Source: Myxococcales bacterium (GTDB taxonomy: Bacteria > Myxococcota_C > UBA6777). From it: a stretch of DNA of 7,069 bases. Of this stretch, positions 1-5,260 are shown one piece after another; position 1 is the stretch's first letter; each line of letters opens with the position of its first letter. A program made the position numbers and the translations under genes. The notes beneath the pieces were generated by a model. That model saw only the letters and a list, made by a program, of their open reading frames with translations, made no database searches and was not told the DNA's origin. Location: positions 1 to 7,069 of the forward strand of contig JALTMC010000160.1 of assembly GCA_027005175.1 (NCBI GenBank), given 5' to 3'.

Positions 1-1
1 C

Positions 2-40
2 CTACGATCCCTTCTATCACTATTACTACGATCCCTTCTA
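2..40 (+). repeat. 15-nt direct repeat, 24-nt period, encoding YDPFY
   Basis: The 15-mer CTACGATCCCTTCTA occurs at 2-16 and again at 26-40. The 24-nt period equals eight codons, so the repeat is in frame and encodes YDPFYHYY followed by YDPFYDFA. It touches the window edge, so further copies may lie upstream. Confidence 0.8.
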
Positions 41-677
41 CGACTTCGCCCTCTTTGTGATGGTCGGTGCTGCTGTGGAGTTTGCCTGGGATATGTCCTA
101 CCTGTCCTTTGTCGATCCCTACGGCGGTATGCTCGGCTACGCCAGTGATATCGCTTTTGACACCTGGACCTCCGATTGGGATGCCTATGACACCATGCAC
201 TTTGCCGATGATGGCTCCCTCTTCCTAGACGACAGCATACCCGCCTTTGAATACGAAGGTGATTACGACGACTTCCTCGCTTACGACGCAGCCTTTGGGA
301 TGGAACCCGCCGAGATCTATGATCCCGTAGGTGACGGGTTCATCGATGCCGGCTGGGACACAGAGCCCATAAACTATAGTGACGGAGGCTACATAGATAC
401 AGGTTTTGACACAGATACAGTGGGTGTCGGTGACGCTGGCTTTGATGACACCGGATATACCGACAATATCGACTTCGCCTCTGCTACCAGTGGCGATGAC
501 TTTGGTGGCGATGACTTTGGTGGCGATGACTTTGGTGGCGATGGCTCTGGTGGCGATGGCTCTGGTGGCGATGATATATTCGACTCCCCCATAAGCGACT
601 GGGACTTAGGAAGCGATGATAGTAGTTGGGATGACGGTGGCGACTGGGGTTCAGGAAGCGATGACGATAACTGGTAG
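3..677 (+). CDS. Asp-rich, Lys/Arg-free repetitive protein of unknown function (5' end outside window)
   Basis: The frame is open from the left edge to a TAG at 675-677, so the true start lies outside the window; the GTG at 57 is only an internal in-frame codon. The 224 visible residues hold roughly 52 Asp and 6 Glu and, by direct reading, no Lys, Arg, Cys or Gln. The visible part begins with an aromatic 8-residue repeat (YDPFYHYY/YDPFYDFA), followed by a moderately hydrophobic stretch (FALFVMVGAAVEFAW). A middle section repeats variants of DAGWDT/DTGFDT/DAGFDDTGYTD. Next come five GGDDF- or GGDGS-type units, and a Ser/Gly/Asp/Trp tail ends in DDDNW. I recognise no family. The composition suggests a disordered, cation-binding or surface/secreted polyanion, but no signal peptide can be checked because the N-terminus is missing. 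It converges on kmo. Coding is supported by strong amino-acid bias and codon-phased repeats; function is unknown. Confidence 0.75.
   Translation, partial: YDPFYHYYYDPFYDFALFVMVGAAVEFAWDMSYLSFVDPYGGMLGYASDIAFDTWTSDWDAYDTMHFADDGSLFLDDSIPAFEYEGDYDDFLAYDAAFGMEPAEIYDPVGDGFIDAGWDTEPINYSDGGYIDTGFDTDTVGVGDAGFDDTGYTDNIDFASATSGDDFGGDDFGGDDFGGDGSGGDGSGGDDIFDSPISDWDLGSDDSSWDDGGDWGSGSDDDNW
492..575 (+). repeat. In-frame 15-nt tandem repeat (Gly-Asp-rich)
   Basis: Three identical copies of GGCGATGACTTTGGT (492-536) are followed by two identical copies of GGCGATGGCTCTGGT (537-566) and a partial unit, GGCGATGAT. Each unit is five codons, giving GDDFG x3 then GDGSG x2, then GDD. Identity within each block suggests recent slippage or duplication. 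Copy-number change would alter protein length without shifting the frame. Confidence 0.9.
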
Positions 678-716
678 ACAACCCAGCATCCGGACGTAGG
701 AACAGCGACCGAATCG

Positions 717-731
717 CTTGAACATTTCAAG
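717..731. other. Inverted repeat in convergent spacer
   Basis: CTTGAA-CAT-TTCAAG is a perfect 6-bp inverted repeat with a 3-nt loop, between the 3' ends of the acidic gene and kmo. The position suits a bidirectional terminator, but the stem is AT-leaning and no T-run follows on either strand, so the terminator reading is weak. Confidence 0.3.
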
Positions 732-753
732 TTGTGTCCACAGATAGATTCGA

Positions 754-793
754 GGCTCTTTACGATGGATTCGGGGGCTCTTTACGATGGATT
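754..793. repeat. 18-nt direct repeat spanning the kmo stop codon
   Basis: GGCTCTTTACGATGGATT occurs perfectly at 754-771 and 776-793, a 22-nt period. The similarity extends imperfectly upstream (GATTCGAGG versus GATTCGGGGG). The right copy contains the kmo stop (TTA at 782-784, TAA on the minus strand) and the codons for the last residues, NPS. The left copy is downstream of the gene and looks like a duplicated gene end. Confidence 0.85.
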
Positions 794-2164
794 TGGTGAA
801 CTGATTAGGTCGCCACTCCCAGCATCCCAAAGCGGTGTTAGCTTCTGCGCGATGAGTTCTTTTGCTTTCTCCAGATCGATGTCCTCTGCCTGTTTAATCC
901 CCTGACAAAGCTGCTCCAAGATATCCTTCTGAATCTCTCCAACTTGTTCTGCCACAGCATAAGGTATGAGGCTGTGTGTCACCATCGAGTACTTTGACAA
1001 ATATAGCTCAGGATAGGTGCGTCCCAACAAAGCTTCGACTTGCTTTTGTAGAAGAAACCGAGGATCACCCACATGGTCTCGCATCTCAATAAAGTTGGCG
1101 ATGGCCATTCGAGCAATGGCATCGCCATTAGGCTTTTGGATCTGATAGTATTCTGCAAACATAGCAGAGTAATCATCGCCATACTTTGTCATCGCCTCCA
1201 TAAACACAGTGCAATCTTCAAATCCGGCATTCATCCCTTGCCCAAAGAAAGGCACAACACCATGGGCTGCGTCGCCAAACAAGGCCACTTTGTCCTGATA
1301 AAACCAAGGGTCAGCCCAGACCGTTCCCAACAACCCCGTTGGGTTGGCCAAAAAATCGGTTGTAAGGCAGGGCATTCGTGCGATCGCGTCGGGATAATGT
1401 GTATGAAAATACGACGTCACTCGTTCGGAAGTGTTGAGGGTTGCAAAGCTCACATCACCTTCCATGGCAAGATACAGAGTCACAGTAAAGCTGCCATCCT
1501 GGTTTGGAAGAGCCATCAACATATGGTGTCCACGTGGCCAGATGTGCAACGCCTCCTTCTCCATGAGATAGCTTCCATCCGGTGCTGCTGGAATCACAAG
1601 CTCTTTGTATCCATGAGGCAGAAAGTCGATTCGATCGGACAGGTGTTTCTGTCTGGCAAGAATACGACGCACTGCAGAGCCAGAACCATCTGTCCCATAT
1701 ACCCGACGGGTGTGAACCTCTCCTTCTGAAAAGGTCAGGACGCCTTTGTCAAACTCAGCATCTTCGAGTTCACAGCCAAAGGAGATCTCCACACCTGCCT
1801 GCTCAGCACAAGTCATCAACTCTTTATTGAGTTGTGAGCGTGAGACAGAGTAGTTACACTCGGTGTTGTCCTTACTGTAAGACTGATAAATCAATTCTCC
1901 CTGCACATCATGTATCATACGGCCATACACAGGTGTTGTGATGGCCAGAATCTTCTCCTTCAAGCCCACTTGCGACAACGCATGAATCCCTCGTGATGTC
2001 ACAACCAAGTTGATAGACCGACCACCATCCACGTCATCCACACGCATATCAGGTCGTTTTTCAAACAACCGAACGCGCTGCCCTTGTTGCTGCAAAAAAA
2101 TAGCCAGCAGCGACCCCACCAAGCCAGCACCAACAATGGCTACATCACATTCTCGTCGAGTCAT
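782..2164 (-). CDS. kmo: Kynurenine 3-monooxygenase (FAD-dependent)
   Basis: Predicted to hydroxylate L-kynurenine to 3-hydroxykynurenine with NADPH and O2 (EC 1.14.13.9) in tryptophan catabolism or kynurenine-route NAD synthesis. It has 460 residues, the usual family length. Visible marks are the Rossmann GAGLVG motif at 12-17, an acidic residue E35 ending strand 2, GRSINL at 48-53, SRSQLN at 108-113, the TDGSGSAVR motif at 158-166, and GDAAHGVVPFFGQGMNAGFED at 297-317, which is highly typical of KMO. R82, Y96, N357 and Y392 have the same spacing as the kynurenine carboxylate-binding residues known in the Pseudomonas fluorescens enzyme (R84, Y98, N369, Y404), which favours KMO over other aromatic hydroxylases. 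The ATG at 2164 is preceded by AAAAGGTGA on the minus strand at suitable spacing. The C-terminal tail resembles neither a membrane anchor nor a tag, so the enzyme is likely soluble. It is divergent from the GH13 gene, and no other kynurenine gene is in the window. Confidence 0.95.
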   Translation of the reverse strand: MTRRECDVAIVGAGLVGSLLAIFLQQQGQRVRLFEKRPDMRVDDVDGGRSINLVVTSRGIHALSQVGLKEKILAITTPVYGRMIHDVQGELIYQSYSKDNTECNYSVSRSQLNKELMTCAEQAGVEISFGCELEDAEFDKGVLTFSEGEVHTRRVYGTDGSGSAVRRILARQKHLSDRIDFLPHGYKELVIPAAPDGSYLMEKEALHIWPRGHHMLMALPNQDGSFTVTLYLAMEGDVSFATLNTSERVTSYFHTHYPDAIARMPCLTTDFLANPTGLLGTVWADPWFYQDKVALFGDAAHGVVPFFGQGMNAGFEDCTVFMEAMTKYGDDYSAMFAEYYQIQKPNGDAIARMAIANFIEMRDHVGDPRFLLQKQVEALLGRTYPELYLSKYSMVTHSLIPYAVAEQVGEIQKDILEQLCQGIKQAEDIDLEKAKELIAQKLTPLWDAGSGDLISSPNPS

Positions 2165-2324
2165 TCATTCACCTTTTGAGCAAGTTCTGACAGGGCTCGC
2201 ACACGAGAAGATGCAGCCTTTAAGTGACATTCACAGTCTCGCTTCGCGATCCAAGTTTCAATATGGTATGGTTTGCTTCAGAATGTCTATCGATGAAACA
2301 AATTTGCAGTGAGGGAGCAGTTGA
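2165..2324. promoter_or_regulatory. Divergent intergenic region kmo / GH13
   Basis: This 160-nt gap separates two divergent starts and must hold promoters for both sides. Two small perfect palindromes, each with 4-bp arms and a 3-nt spacer, lie near the centre: GTGA-CAT-TCAC at 2226-2236 and TCGC-TTC-GCGA at 2241-2251. They could be operator half-sites or chance. I found no convincing sigma-70 -35/-10 pair on either strand. Shine-Dalgarno sequences are present at both ends: GAGGGAG at 2311-2317 for GH13, and AGGTG on the minus strand for kmo. Confidence 0.5.
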
Positions 2325-4325
2325 ATGTCTGAAGTTTCCTGTGTGGCAGTTGCGCTACAGTGGTCAGGCCCTTCAGGTCAATATGTTGAGCTCATCGGCG
2401 ACTTCCCAGACTGGCACCATCCTATCACGATGACGGAGGTTGAGCCAGGGAAGTACGAATGTCACCTCAAATTGGAACCCGGTTTGTATCGATACAAATT
2501 TCGTGTCAACCAACAGACATGGGTGGTGGATCCCAACGCGCTACTGCTTGATCATACAGAGGGCTTCTCCAACTGTGTTTTGATGGTCGGAGGGTTGCTG
2601 AAGCCGGTCTTGTTTGCGCCCGATCGTCAGCACTGGACCCAATGGGAAGACGGTCGGATCGTGATTCACGTGGAGATCTCTGAAGATTCCCCCTTCCCCT
2701 CCTCTCTCTGTCTCACCTGTGGTGACGAATCATCCCCTCATACCCCCCCTCAGCCCATCACATCTGTACCCTTCCTCCGAGTCATGACACGTGGCAAACG
2801 ACAACTCCTGCGTGCAGAGATTCGACGATGGCCCACCTCCGTGCCATGGACCCATATGCACTTTCCTCAGGCACCCAACAATCCATTTTTACTTCCACCG
2901 CCACGCACACCACTAGGACAGCCTCCGAAATGGTTGGAAGGAGCTGTATTGTATGGGATCTTTGTCGATCGATGGCACCGCTCTCCCAACTCCCCCCCCG
3001 ACCCACGTGTCGAATCCCGCAAATCAACATCAACCGCCGAAACCTTTTATGGTGGAGACTTGGATGGAATCACGGAGAGTTTGGACTATCTCACCTCCCT
3101 TGGAGTGACAGGGATCGTCCTCACCCCGGTCCACTGTTCCCCCACACCCCACCGATACGACAGCACCGATCTGATGACCATCGACCCCATGATTGGAGGC
3201 AAAGCCGCCTTCCTTCGACTGTTGGAAACGGCACAACAGCATCACCTCAAAGTGATTGTTGATGTCTCTGTCACACATATCAATGAGCAACATCCGGCAT
3301 TTCAGGACGTTTTAAAACAACAAGAGCAGTCTCCCTATCGCAGTTGGTTCTACATCAAGGATTTTCCCGTCGAACGAGGCGATGCCAGTACCTACTCTTA
3401 TTATCCGACGCACCCAGAACTCCCTTGGCTGAACCTCAGCCCAGGAGAAGCCAGAGAATATACACTTCAAGGGATTGAACAGCTCGTAGAATGGGGCGTC
3501 GATGGACTGCGCCTCGACGCGGTGGAAGAAGCACCCGATGACTTCTGGCAAGAACTCCGAAGCAGAGTTCGTCAACGCAACCCCGATCTGCTGTTACTGG
3601 GTGAAATCATCTCCGATAAACCCGGTCGTTTGTCAGAACAACGTGGCATGGACACTGTCACAGACTTCCAACACCGAGAGGCCATGCTCGACTTCTTCGC
3701 CCGCAGTGCGATTGATGCACCAGAATTCTGGGATCGACAACTCTTTTACCAGTTCCGTATGGGACCCTTTGACCCCTCCTTTCGACTCTTGTTCCTCGAC
3801 AACCACGACGTAAGCCGATTTCTATCCCTGGCCATTCGATACGACCGCTTGCGTCTGGCACTCGCCTATCTCATGTTTCGTCCAGAGCCCATCTGGATCA
3901 CATACGGCACGGAACTTCCACTTACAGGCGAAACCACCGAAACCAACCCCCAAACCAATTCCCAAACCAACCCCCAAACCAATCCTGATAAGATATGGCC
4001 AGACCGCGCCCCCATGCCCCCTCTGAAAAAAAACGCAACACAGACCCAAACACTCTTTCGACAACTGACCCACTTGCGTCGTTCTCTCGTCCCCATGCAA
4101 AGCCCTATTCTCCGAAAAGTACAAGCCGAAGAGCACCTGTTAGTTTTAGAGCGAGTGGCTGCACAGACCCAACTTCGCGGTTACTTTCATGCAGGCGGAG
4201 ACTCTCCTGTTACCATTTTGGATCTGCCAGAAGACGCTCAACAGGTCTTGACCATCAATGCACCCAAGGAAGCCCCACTCTCTCTTCCACCACACTCTGC
4301 AAGATGGTTCCTCCTACCGATTTGA
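2325..4325 (+). CDS. GH13 alpha-glucan hydrolase with N-terminal glycogen-binding (CBM48-type) module
   Basis: Predicted to cleave alpha-1,4 (possibly also alpha-1,6) glucosidic bonds in glycogen or maltodextrin. It has 666 residues and no signal peptide, so it is probably cytoplasmic. Residues about 8-90 resemble a CBM48/AMPK-type glycogen-binding fold (VELIGDFPDWHHPI, YRYKFRVNQQTWVVDP). Residues about 100-195 may be a second beta domain. The (beta/alpha)8 barrel starts near 203 (AVLYGIFVDRW, then FYGGDLDGITESLDYL). GH13 conserved regions are region I DVSVTH (313-318), region V LPWLN (366-370), region II GLRLDAVEE (394-402, nucleophile D398), region III GEI (acid/base E427) and region IV LDNHD (491-495, D495). 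All three catalytic acids are intact. The Glu at 402 resembles the DVANE form of neopullulanase/cyclomaltodextrinase enzymes. A C-terminal beta domain covers about 585-666. The ATG at 2325 follows GGGAG by about 7 nt. An NPQT repeat (about 540-554) lies in a loop before WPDRAPM. Exact substrate is uncertain. Confidence 0.9.
   Translation: MSEVSCVAVALQWSGPSGQYVELIGDFPDWHHPITMTEVEPGKYECHLKLEPGLYRYKFRVNQQTWVVDPNALLLDHTEGFSNCVLMVGGLLKPVLFAPDRQHWTQWEDGRIVIHVEISEDSPFPSSLCLTCGDESSPHTPPQPITSVPFLRVMTRGKRQLLRAEIRRWPTSVPWTHMHFPQAPNNPFLLPPPRTPLGQPPKWLEGAVLYGIFVDRWHRSPNSPPDPRVESRKSTSTAETFYGGDLDGITESLDYLTSLGVTGIVLTPVHCSPTPHRYDSTDLMTIDPMIGGKAAFLRLLETAQQHHLKVIVDVSVTHINEQHPAFQDVLKQQEQSPYRSWFYIKDFPVERGDASTYSYYPTHPELPWLNLSPGEAREYTLQGIEQLVEWGVDGLRLDAVEEAPDDFWQELRSRVRQRNPDLLLLGEIISDKPGRLSEQRGMDTVTDFQHREAMLDFFARSAIDAPEFWDRQLFYQFRMGPFDPSFRLLFLDNHDVSRFLSLAIRYDRLRLALAYLMFRPEPIWITYGTELPLTGETTETNPQTNSQTNPQTNPDKIWPDRAPMPPLKKNATQTQTLFRQLTHLRRSLVPMQSPILRKVQAEEHLLVLERVAAQTQLRGYFHAGGDSPVTILDLPEDAQQVLTINAPKEAPLSLPPHSARWFLLPI
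3941..3985 (+). repeat. 12-nt tandem repeat in GH13 gene (Asn-Pro-Gln-Thr)
   Basis: The units are AACCAACCCCCA (3941-3952), AACCAATTCCCA (3953-3964), AACCAACCCCCA (3965-3976) and a fourth decayed copy starting AACCAATCC. Units 1 and 3 are identical. The period is four codons, encoding TNPQ/TNSQ-type repeats, so copy-number change keeps the frame. Confidence 0.85.
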
Positions 4326-4343
4326 CAGCAAAACACCTTTGAG

Positions 4344-4358
4344 AAGGAGAGCGAATTG
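4344..4358 (+). promoter_or_regulatory. Shine-Dalgarno fixing a TTG start
   Basis: AAGGAGA at 4344-4350 lies 5 nt before TTG at 4356. The first ATG in this frame is 34 codons in, beyond the first membrane helix and the conserved GINHFRVPGFY motif, so the strong ribosome-binding site supports TTG as the start. Confidence 0.75.
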
Positions 4359-4745
4359 AAAAGGTTGAAGAATATTTTGAAAGTGGTGCTGGGCATTGGA
4401 TTTATCCTCGCAGGGATCAATCATTTCCGAGTTCCAGGATTTTATGTCGCGCTGATGCCAGACTATATTCCAGCTCACACTTGGATGGTACACCTTAGCG
4501 GTGCCACAGAAATGGTGGCAGGGATCTTGTTGTTGATTCCTCGGACCACACGCTGGGGTGCATGGTTTATCGTGGTTCATCTGCTCGCCTTCTTGACAGT
4601 CCATATCTGGATGATACAACACGCAACAGATCGATACGCCAAGATACCGATGGTATTCTTGTGGGTTCGACTGGTATTTCAATTTGTTTTTCTGGCCTGG
4701 GCTGTCTGGTACACCCGTCCAGAGTTATCCTCTGTCGAATCCTAA
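4356..4745 (+). CDS. DoxX-like four-helix inner membrane protein
   Basis: A 129-residue protein with four hydrophobic helices at about 6-22, 44-62, 67-86 and 101-119. The motif series AGINHFRVPGFYVALMPDYIP (19-39), then HLSGATEMVAGILLLIPRTTRWGAW, matches the small DoxX-like membrane family, which typically has GxNHFxxPxFY, a P-rich turn, SGxxE and LLxPxxR. The biochemical role of most such proteins is unknown; some relatives act in thiosulfate:quinone oxidoreductase or redox-stress complexes, but that cannot be assumed here. The gene begins at TTG, 30 nt after the GH13 stop, and ends 12 nt before the next start, so it is probably co-transcribed with both. The stop is TAA at 4743-4745. Confidence 0.85.
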   Translation: MKRLKNILKVVLGIGFILAGINHFRVPGFYVALMPDYIPAHTWMVHLSGATEMVAGILLLIPRTTRWGAWFIVVHLLAFLTVHIWMIQHATDRYAKIPMVFLWVRLVFQFVFLAWAVWYTRPELSSVES

Positions 4746-4757
4746 CAGGAGTTTCGA

Positions 4758-5135
4758 ATGGTACATCGATTGTGGGTAGGCAGCTTTCTTGGCATCTTCC
4801 TCTGCAGCCTATTTTTCATCCAGTGCAACAGCCCTGTCAGTCTTTGTTCGAGATACTACGAAGCGCTTGATACAAAGTTGGGGAGTTGCAGCATCCCCGG
4901 CCTAGATAAGCGCACAACAACAGAGAAGATCAGTGATTGCTCCAGCCGTGTAGAGCAATGCAATGCCACAGATCGACAAGCCATCTCAGACTCCATCACA
5001 TGTTTCGAAAAGCTTGCAGTATGCCAGTTCCTTTCGAGTCTATCATGGCTTTCAGAAGCAGCACCTTGTACAAAAAAGCTCGACCCACTGTCACAAACGT
5101 GCCGTGCTGCATTTACCGGTTTATCAAGCAAATAG
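4758..5135 (+). CDS. Small Cys-rich exported protein, possible lipoprotein
   Basis: A 125-residue protein starting at ATG 4758 with AGGAG at 4747-4751. Residues 5-22 form a hydrophobic signal-like segment after a short basic n-region (MVHR), ending in FFIQCNS. C23 could be a lipidation site, but Gln at -1 and Phe at -3 make a poor lipobox, so standard secretion or a retained anchor are alternatives. After C23 there are eight cysteines (30, 44, 61, 68, 82, 89, 104, 115), an even number suited to four disulfides. Spacing is partly regular: C-x6-C occurs twice and C-x13-C twice. The protein is mostly hydrophilic and probably helical. I recognise no family. It is likely the last gene of the GH13-DoxX unit. 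It probably acts in the periplasm or at the envelope; this is inferred from the signal segment and cysteines only. Confidence 0.75.
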   Translation: MVHRLWVGSFLGIFLCSLFFIQCNSPVSLCSRYYEALDTKLGSCSIPGLDKRTTTEKISDCSSRVEQCNATDRQAISDSITCFEKLAVCQFLSSLSWLSEAAPCTKKLDPLSQTCRAAFTGLSSK

Positions 5136-5183
5136 CATGGAAGGAAAACAGACCCCGTTGTTGGGGGAAGTAGACCCTGTATC

Positions 5184-5213
5184 TTGACATCTCACAGTGG
5201 AAGAGGGCTTAAT
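5184..5213 (+). promoter_or_regulatory. Candidate sigma-70 promoter for the membrane-protein gene
   Basis: TTGACA at 5184-5189 is a perfect -35 consensus. CTTAAT at 5208-5213 matches 4 of 6 -10 positions at 18-nt spacing. Transcription would start near 5220, about 40 nt before the ATG at 5261. The -10 is imperfect, so the call is tentative. Confidence 0.4.
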
Positions 5214-5243
5214 CCAGGTTGACCTGCAGGGAATCTCCCCTGG
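5214..5243 (+). promoter_or_regulatory. Alternating inverted repeats upstream of 5261
   Basis: Four short complementary arms follow one another: CCAGG (5214-5218), CCTG (5223-5226), CAGG (5227-5230) and CCTGG (5239-5243). CAGGT-TG-ACCTG (5215-5226) is a perfect 5-bp inverted repeat. Arms 1:2 and 3:4, or alternatively 2:3 and 1:4, can pair. It may be an operator overlapping the start of transcription or a small leader structure; chance cannot be excluded. Confidence 0.3.
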
Positions 5244-5260
5244 ACAAATGACGTAGGGCC

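Noticed and set aside
492-575. Gly/Asp repeats as RTX calcium-binding nonapeptides
   Set aside because: The unit is five residues and lacks the GGxGxDxUx pattern.
492-575. CRISPR-like array
   Set aside because: The repeats are contiguous, 15 nt, coding and without spacers.
406-594. Plus-strand frame reading LVAMT repeats
   Set aside because: This is the 15-nt repeat read in another frame; it has no supporting start signal and overlaps the acidic gene entirely.
389-730. Minus-strand open frame opposite the acidic gene, rich in Ser-Pro
   Set aside because: It is the mirror of the tandem repeat and Asp-rich codons; it has no recognisable family, and the plus frame is the more coherent reading.
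1073-1729. Plus-strand open frame of 218 codons opposite kmo
   Set aside because: It lies wholly antisense to a well-supported KMO gene and its translation resembles no protein.
5152-5167. CCCC-GTTGTT-GGGG hairpin as terminator after the Cys-rich gene
   Set aside because: The stem is only 4 bp and no T-run follows.
5248-5256. Minimal ORF ATG-ACG-TAG just before the membrane-protein start
   Set aside because: A two-codon frame is expected by chance and has no adequately spaced Shine-Dalgarno; leader function is unsupported.
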